64,000 bases of DNA from assembly GCF_030247195.1 (NCBI RefSeq), contig NC_080671.1:201852897-201916896 (forward strand). The letters are read 5' to 3'. Positions 12,777 through 24,015 of this stretch are shown here, piece after piece. The notes beneath the pieces were generated by a model. The model had not been told where the DNA came from. It was given only the letters and a program-made list of their open reading frames with translations, and did no database searches. Source of the stretch: Topomyia yanbarensis. Taxonomy: Eukaryota; Arthropoda; Insecta; Diptera; Culicidae. A program made the translations under genes and the position numbers. The first letter of the stretch is position 1, and every line of letters starts with the position of its first letter.

Positions 12777-13392
12777 CAGTGCACGCTTCGATACAATCAC
12801 GTGCCCTCAACGGTAATCTGCATCCGCTGTACCGCTTTGCAGTTGCTGACCAACAACTTGTGGTGAGCTATTTGCAGCTTGATCCCGTTCATGCAGCTCT
12901 CGATCGCGTCTATTGTCTCCGTCACCGACAACTCCACTTCTTCAAATGTCTCACCCATCACTGTTAGTTACATGTCGTCCGCGAAATCCAAGATTTTCAC
13001 TTTCCTGGGCAGCCGCAGAATTATGACCCCATCGTACATCGCGTTCCAAAGAGTTGGACCAAGAATGGAGCCTTGAGGAACGCCCACTGTGACTCGCATT
13101 GACTTCTGCACTTCGCTAGTCTCTTATAGCAGCTCTCTGCTCTAGAAGTAGCTCTTCATGATCTGGCGTAGATAATCGGAAACCCTCATTCTGTGCAGCG
13201 CTGGCTTCCCAGCTGGCGCTGGTAAATGCATTCTTAACATCTATCGTGACTACAGCAATCTCCTCTTCACTTCTGTTTAGATGCCTTCTCAGAACTCTTG
13301 AGCACTGTCTGAATTGCATCCACTGTCGATGCTCCTTGCCGTAATCCGAGCTGCATCTTGGACAGTCCGCGCTTCTCCTTTGTGCCATTTTT

Positions 13393-13869
13393 TGAGAAAC
13401 CAGTTTCTAGATTTAGGAAATAAACGGAACAACGTAAATTTCAATAACAAAATTAAATAACTGTTTTTGCCATTCTCATATAGAAATATTATGCAATTAC
13501 TTTAAAAATCGTCAACCTAATCCCGGCCTAAATTTTTTGACCTATATAGGCTTAGGTAGGAGTATGCAATGAGGGGTTGCTACTTTAAAATTAAAACTAG
13601 TTTAAAATTTCTTAACAAGTTGAAAATTTTAGGCAGGATCCAGACCCCTCGGATCTTCCTCCTTGATTCGCCGCTAGTTTCAAGCGATGTTTCAGTGTCG
13701 ACACATCGTATCTCAAGATCTTGGCTGTCGATCCATTGTATGTATGTGCAAATCGTACTGAATAGGTAATATACATTTACAGCATTGTATTGAACATAAT
13801 CAGCCATGGAATCGTAGTTTGGACAAATGAGAAAGGCACAATAGCACCACTAGGTGGATTAAAACAGGT
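13393..13869. repeat. Dispersed-repeat fragment and AT-rich DNA
   Basis: 13815-13862 carries GAGAAAGGCACAATAGCACC followed by ACTAGGTGGATTAAA. This is the reverse complement of the left end of the dispersed repeat at 61015-62450. The poly(T) at 13868-13877, the inverted poly(A) tail of the I-group relic, abuts it, so the relic inserted into this repeat. The rest is AT-rich with no gene. Confidence 0.6.
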
Positions 13870-13924
13870 TTTTTTTTATTTAGTTCGTTTATTTGTTAGG
13901 CACAAATGCGTTAGCTTAGCGGTG

Positions 13925-14310
13925 CCAAATTCATTTGTTTACATTTTGGATATCTTAAAACTAGAAGGTTACAAATTTGAAATATTTTTTGCAACAAGGG
14001 GGATTTTTTACAGCAATCTTATAGCTATAAATGCAATGCTATATACAAAAGTAGGATACAATAGATTTTCAGAATTTTTTTGCGGCTATCTTAAAACTAG
14101 GAATCGAGTTTGATATACAAAAGGAGGAACATAAGTTTTTTTACGAAAAATTTTACAGCTATTTTTAAATTAAGAATGCAGTTTGAAAGGGGAACAGGTT
14201 TCTTAACAGCTATCTTAAAACTAGGAATGCAGTTCGATATACAAGGTGGGAAAGAATATTTTTATGACAAAAATACAGCTATCTTAAAACTAGGAATACA
14301 GAATGCAAAT
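13925..14310. repeat. Degenerate tandem repeat in I-group 3' UTR
   Basis: Units built on CAGCTATCTTAAAACTAGGA and ATGCAGTTYGATATACAA recur at about 14085, 14157, 14207 and 14277, with weaker copies upstream. They lie in the 3' UTR of the minus-strand I-group relic, just inside its poly(A) end. The full-length elements have a different (193-bp) duplication in the same UTR. Confidence 0.65.
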
Positions 14311-14609
14311 GTGGATTATTTCCAACATCGGTGTTGAAGTAGTTATATCAGGAACAGAAGAGAGTAGGCGGATATGTTGACAGGTAAGAAGACCAGACTT
14401 GCCACTTTCAGGCAAACGGGAGATCAGTGACGTGCCAAACGCCAAGACCCGGGTTGATGAGTGGGATTCATCGGACCTGCGGAATCGGGTCGCTCTCGCC
14501 TCAAATTGCGTGGTAAAGGCGACGGCGGTCACATAATGGCACTCTGATGCTGATCGGCTCCACAAGGCAGGACAGGGAACTTCTAAAAACGAGAAATAAA
14601 AAAGAGGAG

Positions 14610-15465
14610 CTAAATTGGCATATTTATCGTTTTTATGAAAATGTAAATAAGGGACATAAAGGGAAGATCGTGATTTGCCAGCATATCCCGAACTGGAACA
14701 TTGGGTGGTGTACCTAGGGCTCGAAGGGAATCTTTAAACTGAGACCTGGCGTCATAATAACCGGCCCATACCCAGACAACGTGCTCGATGTCGTGATAGC
14801 CCTCGTCACAAGCGCACAGACTACTCTCCGCAAGCCCAATACGCCGCAAATGCGCATCCAAGGTGTAGTGGTTGGACATAAGCCAGGACATAACACGAAT
14901 GAAATCCCGATCCACATCAATCCCCCTGAACCATGACTTTGTTGATACCTTTGGGATAATCGAATGTAGCCACCGTCCAAGTTCCCCATTGCTCCACAAG
15001 GTTTGTCAACTGTTGAGTGTCCTTTGATGACAAATACTAAAAAAATCGTTGAAGCAGATTGGTCTTTCGTATATGTATCCATCTAATGCCCCCCTTTACT
15101 AAAGAGTCGGCCTTTCCATTGCCCGGGATAGAGCAATGAGATGGGACCCAAACAAAGGTAATCTGGTAAGATTTTTTAGATAACGTATACAAGGACTCCC
15201 GTATCTTCCCCAGAAAATACCAGAATTGCTTTTTGGGCTTCATCGCACGAAGAGCCTCGACAGAGCTGAGGCTTTCCGAAATGAAGTAGTGATCTGTGGG
15301 CAGAGTGTCGATGATCCCAAGGGTGTACAGAATTGCAGCTAACTCTGCGACGTAAACTAAAGCGGGATCATTGAGCTTGAATGAAGCAGTGATAGTATTA
15401 TTGAAGATACCGAAGCCAGTGGACCCATCGAGATTTGATCCGTCAGTGTACAACATTTTGTAACA
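14610..15465 (-). pseudogene. RNase H and C-terminal part of the I-group relic
   Basis: Two overlapping broken frames hold this part. The RNase H piece (15456 down to about 15040) starts at MLYTDGS. It carries YVAELAA, WVPSHCSIPGNGKAD, and a frameshift after KGGI. The next frame (14999-14610) holds IPKVSTKSWFRG, HLRRIGL, CACDEGYHDIEHVVW (a Cys-x-Cys...His...His cluster typical of the C-terminal tail) and ends FIKTINMPI. The serine codon in KVSTK is a TAG stop in the two full-length copies, which shows that their stop is secondary. Confidence 0.75.
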
Positions 15466-15836
15466 GTCGACTTATCGGAATTTATTATAAAATATATTGG
15501 GAATCACTTACGGGCGTATATGGTCCGGGATTCCACGATCCTTCGTGGATGTGTCGAAGAATACAGTAGAATCAGAAATATTAGGGAGACGGATGCGGTT
15601 GGGATTATACGAAGAAGGATTGATGCGCTGTTCCATGTAGTCGAAGTACAAGGACATAAATCGGGTTTGAGAATTAAGCTCAACGAGCCTCTTGAAGTTT
15701 CCAATCACCAACGAGTTCAGAATGTCGCATCGGATGAGCAATCGATATGAGTTCCCAAAATCGATTTTCCAGCGGGAGAACGCCCTCCAGCACTACGAGA
15801 CTCATCGTATTGGTCGAGTGCATGCAACCCAAGGCA

Positions 15837-17207
15837 CAGTGGCGTAGCCAAGGGTGGGTTTTGGGGGTTAAAACCCCCTCCAAACCAAAATATTTGAATT
15901 GAAGCAAAAAAAAGTTTGATGCTGACTAGTTTATTAAATATTCAATTATTAATTTTGGAAGTTTATTATCTGTTCATTACGTTGAGAACCTCATGTTTAA
16001 AACGTTATGGGGACTTTTTGTAAGTTGTGAGAATGGGATCTTGTAACTAATATTTTAGTGAGGAACCTATAGTTGATAAATCATGTAAATATCAAGCAAA
16101 ATAGCTCAATGAAAACGCCTACATTGAAACTGATGAAAAATGGCGTTTTACGCTTGTCTCTAACAGGTGAGAATCGGTTTTTATGTGCATTTGATTTTTT
16201 TTTTTTTTTGGGTTATCACTTATATAAAGTGCCACTAGCTAAGATTGGTAATAAAAAAATTGAAATTTTTCACGTTTTTCGCTATTTATGGTGTACATTT
16301 GGGTATCGAATTGAATGGCGCCAAGATTCCATAATTTGGAAGCTATCAGCCTTTGGAGGTTTAGTATTTAGCAGAATAATGTTGTTCATTAATTTTTCCA
16401 GTTGGATGCATCACTAATTCCAATCAAATTTAGTTCGAGACTTAGATCCGGGATCTGTTGTCGACTGCGCGCGTCTCCAAGCTGATTCTTGCAATACTCT
16501 TGTCGTCTACTGCTTCGCTATTTAGGTGTTCGTCATAATATACTTATCAATCATGAGAATTTCTGCTCATTGTTTATAAGGTTTACAGACTATCCTGTGC
16601 GATAACCGGTTTATACAATGCCCCGGCCTATCAGGATGTTTATGTCACCGATGACATCATAGCTATCATAGACATGCTCCAGCTGCGCATAAAATGCATC
16701 TTTCTCGGCTTCGTGAGGTCAGTGCACATTGATAATGCTGTGGATTTGATCCACACTACACAAATCCTTTCGCTGATCGCCTGCCACTTGATACGCGTTG
16801 GCGCATTTTGCCCAGGTCTTATGCCGTCGCTCGATCCCCGCATTTCCACACATTCTGCCCCGTCCATTAAAGCTCTTGCAATGCTACGGTTTCGAAGTTG
16901 CGAATTTTCAGCTCATCCTTTTCTGCTTGATTGTTAGTAAAGTGGTGTTTTGGGCCACTCGTTGAACTTGACCTAACCTGTCTCGTAGTCCGCCACCCAA
17001 CATAACTGACACATGCGACAGGTATTTAATTCTACCTACAGTAGGGTTATAGCACCCATGCCCGCTCACACCATCCTATTTCGCTATTACTGCAGAACAC
17101 GGTAGTACCCAGTCGATCGCGGCCTACAGATTAAATGTCATCAATAGACCCGCCAACATTTTTGAAAAATCTAAGATTTTCGTCAAAACCAAATATCTGG
17201 CTACGCC
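15837..17207. mobile_element. Insertion with CAGTGGCGTAGCCA end, hAT-like
   Basis: The left end CAGTGGCGTAGCCAAGG abruptly interrupts the I-group relic. At the right, TGGCTACGCC marks an imperfect inverse end before relic sequence resumes (ACAATGTGCAAGCAACG). The uninterrupted version of the site is seen at 18500-18520, where TTGCGCATTGCCTTGGG is continuous. A palindromic GGTTTTGGGGGTTAAAACCCCC lies just inside the left end. CAGTGGCGTAGCC tips are common in insect non-autonomous hAT-like elements (recalled, not searched). I could not fix the target duplication. The interior holds an RTE endonuclease relic, so it is composite. Confidence 0.5.
16615..16990 (-). pseudogene. RTE-clade endonuclease relic
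   Basis: Minus-strand translation in mixed frames gives a KDAFYAQLEHVYDSYDVI-like block followed by a degraded GDIN, as in the apurinic endonuclease domain of RTE-type elements (Y-x-QLE, then IGDFNAK). It is too short and too broken for a firm subclade. It may be a 5' part of the same family as the RT relics at 8718 and 22760, but nothing here links them. Confidence 0.5.
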
Positions 17208-17345
17208 GACAATGTGCAAGCAACGATACTGGATTCTCTCCAGTTTGATGAAGTGTATGTTCGAGGCAGAGCGGAAACAGAAAAACCTCCAAATGCCTTG
17301 GGCGCTGTAACAGAGACCACCCCATCGCACAGTGATCATCTTCCA

Positions 17346-18469
17346 TACAAAAGCCGGACAAAACCTCAAAAGTGGCCCGAATTTGATGAAAACTTCACAT
17401 TGGGGTAATTTTGTCGCACTGAATTCATATTTGATGTTATTTTTTTATTTTTATTTCTACCTCAAAATTTTGGTACTTAGTTCGTGGTTGGAAAATTCAA
17501 CATTAACGATTATTGAGGTGCACAATATATGAAAATTCATTTTCAAAAAAATTGGTGTAGCGAATTTTTAGCAGAATACACATTTTTTCAATTGTTGATA
17601 ATGCTGGTAGACATTCATAAATTATATTTCGTACCTTGGGGAATCAAACACAATCGTGCGTCTCCTTAAGACATATAATGAAAAATCAAATTTTTTCATA
17701 CTTCGGGGCAAAAAGCACATTTATTTTCACCAATTTTCAAGTATCATTAACTACAAGTGATCTTTTCGAACTATTTCAAAATAAAGTACAGCCAGCCACT
17801 TTGAACATTATAATTTTAATTTAATGCACGATTTATTATTTGTGCTTCATGTCTGTGTGAGAAAAAAAGCTTGTATCGACTAAATAGAAAGTTATAAGTC
17901 CAGCGAATAACCTTTCAAATGAAACTAGTTCGACCCTAATCGGAATCTTAACTAAAAATATATAGTCATTTGAATAACATAGGTTTAAATACATTTTTTT
18001 ACAGAATTGATCATCTATTTCACCTTTGAAGTTCTGCAAAAAATCTATCTTTCGTCTTCAACACTTAATATTTTGAGAAAACTTCATTAAACCTCTTTAC
18101 AAACAAATAAAATATTAAATCATGAAAAATCCAAAATAAAATTTAGAGGTTTTGTCCGGCTAGGCGACACTGTTCGTCGTCTGCAAGTTGCCCTAGCGTG
18201 CATGAATTGACAATCGTCAATGTCATTTACGTAAAATTGTAGAACAGGGAACTTAGACATGCATGTGCTTTTCAGACAACAGGTTTAGCAAAAAGTTATT
18301 TAAAATCGGTGAAAGACCATTCTGGTGCAGCTTCTCAGAAAAAAAACTGAGTCAAAAGCCCCCTTTATATCCAAGAAGACTGAAGCCATCGCAAGGCAAT
18401 CGGGAGTCCTTTTAGGCGTGGGAGGGGTGGTCTAAAACCTTAAAAAGTACCCTCGAATATACACTTCAT
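17346..18469. other. AT-rich DNA, no gene seen
   Basis: Only short frames and homopolymers are visible. At 18350-18469 there is a faint protein-like stretch (SPLYIQED, RKAIGSPF) that leads into the RT fragment at 18470 and is probably more of the same decayed I-group copy. Confidence 0.4.
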
Positions 18470-18602
18470 CGAACTGAAGACAATCCAGTATCGTTGCTTG
18501 CGCATTGCCTTGGGTTGCATGCACGCGACCAATACGATGAGTCTCGTAATGCTGGAGGGCGTTCTCGCGCTGGAAAATCGATTTTAGGAACTCTCATATC
18601 GA
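18470..18602 (+). pseudogene. I-group RT C-terminal fragment
   Basis: Translation across frameshifts gives HFIELKTIQYRCL, ALGCMHATNTMSLVMLEGV and LALENRFWELSY. This is the same protein region as the minus-strand relic near 15730-15836 and 17210-17290. It is joined directly to the R1 relic at 18620. It provides the uninterrupted version of the insertion site at 15837-17207, and also of the segment deleted from the full-length I-group copies at 42820-42845 and 53853-53878. Confidence 0.65.
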
Positions 18603-19479
18603 TTGAACGGCTGTGATAAAAGTTATGGGCAGATTCCCCATTCAAGAAGTGGTTGAACGCTCATATGAAGGCTTCGTGATCGCCAAAATCAATAGCGTCT
18701 TCGTGTGTAGCTATTACGCTCCTCCAAGGTGGACAGTAAAGCAGTTCAGCCTAATGCTGGAGCAGTTAACCGAGTAGTTGATCGGTCGGAAGCCGGTAGT
18801 CATTGGTGGTTACTTCAACGCCTGGGGTTTGGTGAGTAACCTGAGAGACTTAAAAAATCAGATTGCCCCAATGAACTGTGACGAGGGGGGCGACGCGTAC
18901 CTACTCGTGATGGCAAAAATGAAGGGTTCGACGACGCCAGCCAAAATATGCCCGAGTAAGCTGAATATAATTATCGAGGGTCTTTTACCCGAAGCATGAT
19001 CCAACTATCTGGCCACCAACACCGTACGGCGAAGAAGAAGGAGTACACACGGACGATTGGTAAGTAACGATGAGCTCGACAAAGCATCGAAGTGTCTGAA
19101 ATCAAAGAAATCCCCCGGTCCGGATAGAACACCAAACGTGGCGCTGAAAGCTGCGATCCTGGCATATCCGGACGTGTTCAGGATGGTGCTGCAGATATCG
19201 ATACTGGGCTGTGGTCATGATAGATGTTAAGAATGCATTTAACAGCGCCAACTGGACAGCCATTGCTGCAGAGCTGCACAGAATGAGGGTTCCCAACTAT
19301 CTATGCTAGATCCCGAAGAGCTACTTATAGAGCAGAGTGCTGCTGTGCGAGACGAGCGAAGGGCAGAAGTCAATGTCATTCACAGCGTAGGTTCCTCAAG
19401 GCTCCATTCTTGGTCCAACTCTTTGGAACGGGTATACGATGGGGTCATAACTCTTCGGCTGCCCAGGAAAGTGAAAATC

Positions 19480-19872
19480 GCGCACAAAAAAATAATGAAA
19501 TTTAAACGACATGTAAATCAATACGAATGTAAACATACAAAGATTTAATCAAAACTTTGATTGAAAATTACGTTAAAATCAATGCACTCAATTAGAGCAT
19601 CAAAAAGCATACAATTTTACACTTTCGTTCGTGTAATATTACATGTCATTCATTTTACAGCAATAAGCGTGTAAAAAATACATTGAAGTGCATTGGTTTT
19701 CCGTTTGAAGAAACTGTAATTTTCAATCCACGTGTAGAATTATAATAAAATTCGTTGAAGAAAGCACGACAAGTCGTGTGGATTTGTGGTGGAACTTAAT
19801 TTTACATTTATATTCATGCTCCAAATATGTTTATGAAAATAAACTTAAATTACAAAATATTTTTTTCTGTGT
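19480..19872. mobile_element. Short TIR element inserted in the R1 relic
   Basis: The mirror copy of the R1 relic reads continuously GTGAAAATCTTGGATTTCGCGG (near 12985 on the minus strand). Here GTGAAAATC and GGATTTCGCGG are separated by about 390 bp. The insert ends GCACAAAAAAATAA and TTTTTTTCTGTGTG are imperfect inverses. The interior is AT-rich with TGTAAAATTAC-like words and no frame. Its left part is repeated at 3866-4027. It resembles the TIR element at 1510. The empty/filled comparison fixes the boundaries to within a few bases; the target duplication is not clear. Confidence 0.75.
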
Positions 19873-21561
19873 GGATTTCGCGGACGACATGTAACTAACG
19901 GTGATTGGTGAGACATTTGAAGAAGTGGAGTTGTCGGTGACGGAGACAATAGACGCGACCGAGAGCTGGATGAACGGAGTCAAGCTGTAAATAACCCACC
20001 ACAAGCAGCGTCAAAGCGATTCAGCGGATTCAGATCGACGTTGGAGGGCAGAATTTTGAGTGATAACCGACGACCGGTTGAGCTTCAACAACCACGTCAA
20101 CTACGTCTGTGAAAAGTCGGCGAAGACAACGAGAATTATGCCAAATGTCGGCTACCGAGACGAGAGGTATGCTATCTACTGTTTCGTCATCGATACTTCG
20201 ATATGAGGTTCCTGCCTGGGGTGCTGCGCTGCAAACCAAACGGAGCCGTGAAAAGCTGAACCAGACATTTCGGTTGATACCCGTACGAGTCGCGAGTGGT
20301 TACAGAACAATATCGTCGGAGGTAGTATGCGTTATCGCCGGCATGATCCCGAAAATACATCACTATGGCTGAGGACTAATCCCAAATGTGACAGCTTGGG
20401 TGCATAGGAAGCATGGAGATGTGAACTTACATTTGATGCAGATTTTGTACGGGCACGGATGCTTCCGGAAGTACTTCACCGGTTTGGACATGCTTCGGCA
20501 CTCCTTTGTCCGGAGTGTGTAAACGTGCACAGACACAGGAACTCGTGGTCTAGGTTCGGAAAAGTTTTCGTAGGGTGTGATAGTTGACAGTATCGTTGAA
20601 GAGATGTGAGACGACGAGCATACCTGGGACGCTTATCAATAGAGTGGTTACGAGTATACTCTCCGAGATGCAGAGGAAGTGGCGAAGGGACCAACAAAGT
20701 ACGCCCTTGGCTAGAAAGTCGCCGTTAAATCACAAATTGGGATTCGCGAAAAATTCCGCCGCCGGGGAACTATCCGTTGGTGTAGATTGGGTCCCCCGCC
20801 GGGGACCAGTTGAGTAGTACGCAACGTAGAACCGGGTTCGAGTCATCTGGGCGCCAGTGATACGGACGTCAGACTTAACCGGAATTGCCGGACCGACCTT
20901 AACACCCTACCGGATAGCTCGTGAATAGGGTAGATGCACAGCCGGGGATCAGACCGCGTCGAATAGCTAGCTATGTATCATTGGGGCGCCAGTGAACCGG
21001 AAGCTACGCTCCACCCGGAATCGCTGGATGGACCTTAGCACCTACTGGCTGGTCCGTAGAGTAGGCTAGGTCCATCGCTGGGGCTCTCTATCGAGTAGAT
21101 CAGAACAAAGCGGGGAGCGAATTGACTCACGGAAACGAACATCGGCATCGGGAGAAATCTACCGCTCGGTATCGGGAGAACCTGTCTCGCCTAGGAATTC
21201 TCCTTCGGAGTAGGCCAGATCCATCATTGGAGACTGGACCGAGTAGTTTGCGAACAAATCGGGAGCTGAACGAGTAAGTGGTGCTGAATAGTACGAGAAG
21301 AAAGTTTCGGTGCAGAGCGGCACAAGGGAACCGAAGGGCTAGGTAAATTAGACACTCTGAAGTTTGCCACCCAGATTGTCTTCGTAGGGGAAGAGCATAA
21401 AGTTTCAACCACCTGCTAGCTTTCCGACTACCATGTAGAAATTGCCAGTCTGTATTGATGGTGAAGAACACACCACAGTCGAGGAGTAGTGCTGTAAACC
21501 TACTGAAGGAACTAACTGCTAAGTAGTGGAATTAGAGTGGGTGTTATGCTCATAAAAAACC

Positions 21562-21599
21562 CCTCCCCGAAGTAATGCCGTAAGGTAGTGCCGGGGAGG
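21562..21599 (+). promoter_or_regulatory. R1 3' UTR hairpin with GNRA tetraloop
   Basis: An 8-bp outer stem pairs CCTCCCCG (21562-21569) with CGGGGAGG (21592-21599), perfectly. An asymmetric internal loop (AAGTAA against GTGC) follows, then an inner stem TGCC/GGTA closed by GTAA, a GNRA-type tetraloop. The same architecture, with compensating base changes, is present in the separate R1 element at 31725-31762. R1-clade reverse transcriptases are known to recognise structure in their own 3' UTR; that this hairpin is that signal is inference. Confidence 0.6.
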
Positions 21600-22379
21600 A
21601 CTCAGGTTTTGGGCAAGAGTAGTGGTTTTTGGCAAGTCGGGTGGCAACACAAACCAGCTCCCTGACACGTTACAGTTTAATATATTTTTTTCCTGCAGCC
21701 TCAGGGCTTTTTTGGAAGTTTTTTGCTATCCTCTAAAAACAAAAACAAAAAACACACACAGTCGATTGGTATATGAGACTCGGCCAAATAACAAATCTGA
21801 ATTGAAAATAAGAAAATTTTCTGAACTATATATGAAGATAGCTCATTGAGTTAATCTAGAAATGTCTCACTCTTATACATACTAATTTCATAATAAATCC
21901 AGTGAAGATAAATTTTCTGTATTGTATTGTGAAGCTATTTTTGTTCCTTACATGAGGAACTATCAACGGTCTTCTAGAAATGTTTCGCTCACATACAAAT
22001 AATTTAAGGTTATATCATTCATGGATATTAACGATAGATTTAAATTCTTCCACATAATTGTAATTTTCAGTGTTTTGTAGTACTTGCACCGACTTTTTAG
22101 TCGTAGAAAATTCAACTTTGGTCGCATCTAAATGCAGTAGTAGTAATACAGTAGTCTAGATAGCCCAAAAAATAGTAGTTTGCAATGTTTTTTAAACTGC
22201 TAAGATGTAACGAGATGGAAATTTCGCTTTCGAGGTCTGGTTATTAGAGTGTTGAAATGATGATTGACATGATCCTATATCACGCCTCTTGGTTTAGAAC
22301 AGAGCATATGAGCATAAGGTGTAATGTTTCTTCCTTCGAACCTCTTGCTCTCGTGTACATATTTATTACCATTTATTAC

Positions 22380-22760
22380 CGCATTTTTTGAGTTTCAAAA
22401 GAACTTGATAGTGTCCCCGATACTCGGACGTAACACATCACTCGATCTATAATCGATTTGATCAAATATGTCGGTTTAGCTAGAAACCCATACTCGTATA
22501 TTAGATCCCATAGGTGATCTCAATTGATTGTATCATATGCGGCTTTGAAATCTATAAACAGGTGGCACGTTATAATTGCAACATTTTTGAAAGACTAGTC
22601 GAATCGAAAATATTTCGTTTGTTGTGATGCATGCCCCAGTAAAACCTGCTCTGAATTCCCCATTTCTCTCTATGGGCAGCGGTGGACACTTTGTAGGTGG
22701 CATTCAGCAATGTGATTGACTGGTACTTGCAACAATCCAGCTTATCACCTTTGTTCTAGA
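22380..22760 (-). pseudogene. RTE-clade reverse transcriptase relic (right-arm copy)
   Basis: Mirror copy of 8718-9095, with the same decayed RT core: a Y-x-SITLLN block, NEIFSIRL and YNVPPVYRF (the copy here has [18 protein letters not shown]). The catalytic palm motif FIDFKAAYDTI is better preserved here than in the left arm. Stops and frameshifts remain. Confidence 0.65.
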
Positions 22761-23839
22761 CGGGACATGTGTACTACTCCCTCATTATTTTATATGAAGA
22801 GTAAACTGAACGAATTTCTATTCGAAAGGTTCAAGCCAGCAATAAGAACGTAGGGAAACGTATATCTGCAAAAACAAACACGGACATTTAAAAACTACAG
22901 CCATTTTCAAAATCTCTCTCGATTTAGCAGAAGCTTTTACTAGATCGAACAATCGACTAATGATACATATGCATACTATGCTGAAGTATGCTCTCCAAGA
23001 TGTGATTTTGTGTAAAGGTTTGGGAGAAAAGTTCTTCATTCAAACATAGAATGAAGAATTTTGCTCCCAAGCACTTACGGAAAATCACCTATAATTCTCA
23101 GAATCTGACATCAGCAGCCTGGTAAATATAAACATTTGAATTGTGCGTTTATTTCCCCGGCAAGCAGTTTATCGTTTATTTATTCTTCATTAGTGGGAGA
23201 GTAACCAAATGTTCACCTCTCAAGAACATGCGAAAAGCTACTGACAATGCAGTATGGAAGCTCCACCTCAACGGCATCCCTTATTATTAAACGCCCAGGC
23301 AGTTTAGTAAGGCCATCGCAAATCTTTTTTAAAAATTATGTCACCCCCCCCTTCAAAATCGCTGAAAAAAATCAGGGGGCAAATAAATTTTTTTTAAATA
23401 ACCAAAATTTAAAATTTTTTCGCGTTTTATAGAACAACAATAACTTCCATAGAGTTTTGCTTTTCGTAACTGAAAACTATTATGGTAGTTTTAGAAATTA
23501 CCATCCCATGATAATTTTTATTTTGACCATTCTCGGGTAAATGTGAAGTTTAAATGAGATCATCGATCCAGTCCAACATCAAATGAAACGTTTGCTGGTC
23601 GCGGAAGGAAGGACCCATCTGTGTATTATCAAACAAACATCTCATGTAAAGGCTAATACAGACCGACCTCTGAATCGATTCCATTTTAAACGCAACAGTC
23701 GATAGATACATAATCGATCGTTGCATTCGAAAATAATTTCGATAAAGAAACAATCTGAATTCAAATCAGACTCCTGGAGATTTATATGTGGTTCAATATT
23801 CAATATACATGAGCTTTACCGAAAGGTTTTTAACATTTA

Positions 23840-24015
23840 AAGATTTCATATGGGATCGTAGTATTCATACCGTATTTCCGCAGCCATATGTGCGATTCTT
23901 ATGAACTTGATCAGATCAAAATCTGCTACCAAACCTTCCATTTAAGGCTAAGCTTGTGAAAATCGAATAAGCCGTTTTCCAAGAAGCCGAAGAGACATTA
24001 ATTCTGAAATATTCC
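23840..24015 (+). repeat. 5' half of a dispersed repeat split by the R1 relic
   Basis: ATTTCCGCAGCCATATGTGCG, in pieces, and GGCTAAGCTTGTGAAAATCG correspond to ATTTCCGGACCCATATAAGCG and GGACTAAGTTTGTGAAAATCG in the dispersed repeat at 61440-61525. The tail of the same repeat family lies at 33037-33165, so one copy seems to have been split by the R1 relic between them. Confidence 0.5.

Larger units (their letters stand above)
7406..13392. repeat. Left arm of a large inverted duplication
   Basis: Read in reverse complement, this arm matches 19200-35635. Landmarks are the GCGCCGCAGCCGATCCTG block (near 7425, and 35610 in the other arm), CCCAGGCAGTTTAGTAA (8175 and 23295), the RTE relic (8718 and 22760) and the R1 relic (9850-13392 and 19200-21650). 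Similarity ends sharply at the outer edge, after CCTTAA (7406/35635). The inner edge lies inside the R1 relic, near 13240 against 19207. The arms carry many small differences, so they are not simple assembly mirror images. The left arm alone has the insertion 11310-12776. Confidence 0.85.
9850..13392 (-). pseudogene. R1-clade retrotransposon relic (left-arm copy)
   Basis: Read on the minus strand from 13392, the sequence begins at a degraded GLSKMQLGLRQGASTVDA block (RT), then a palm-region block with VTIDVKNAF. It goes on to VGVPQGSILGP, LDFADDM (the catalytic box survives) and the C-terminal ISSEVVCVIAGMIP segment, ending in a long 3' UTR. Frameshifts and stops interrupt it throughout. It is split by the CACAGTGG-ended element (11310-12776). 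The 5' end (gag, endonuclease, RT fingers) is missing. Family assignment rests on the same order of motifs as the full-length R1-clade element at 26263-31925. Confidence 0.75.
13870..17345 (-). pseudogene. I-group retrotransposon relic, 5'-truncated
   Basis: On the minus strand from 17345 the reading is: the end of RT (FCFRSASNIHFIKLERIQYR), an insertion at 15837-17207, then LGCMHSTNTMSLVVLEGVLP and NSQTRFMSLYFDYMEQ. An RNase H domain follows, with YTDGSNLDGSTGFG (first Asp), YVAELAAIL (Glu), a degraded third motif ISESLSSVEAL (Glu where Asp is expected) and GNGKADSLVK (the fourth Asp is kept). The C-terminal cysteine/histidine segment ends FIKTINM and is followed by a repeat-bearing 3' UTR and poly(A). 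Stops and frameshifts are scattered. The 3' terminal sequence (AAGCTAACGCAT, then AACAAATAAAC) matches the full-length elements at 38695 and 49728. It keeps codons missing from those copies. Confidence 0.8.
18620..21650 (+). pseudogene. R1-clade retrotransposon relic (right-arm copy)
   Basis: Motifs in order are the endonuclease pieces GRFPIQEVV, YYAPPRWTVKQF and RKPVVIGGYFNAWG (with Tyr in place of the catalytic-loop Asp), then an internal deletion. Next come AYLLVMAKMKG, KSPGPDRTPNVALKAA (shifted frame), VMIDVKNAFNSANW, a degraded VPQGSILGPTLWN, LPRKVKI, an insertion (19480-19872), DFADDM, and VSSSILRYEVPAWGAAL to VVCVIAGMIP. A 3' UTR with two roughly 125-bp repeats (GGAATYGCYGGAYSGACCTTA type, 20870-21080) ends beyond the hairpin at 21562. 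Multiple stops and frameshifts make it non-functional. It retains 11 codons (LAYPDVF region) deleted from the otherwise better-preserved copy at 28080-31022. Confidence 0.75.

Noticed and set aside
20836..20856. GGGTTCGAGTC, resembling a tRNA B box (also ATTCGAGTCC at 31813)
   Set aside because: No A box at the right distance and no cloverleaf; it is part of R1 3' UTR repeats.
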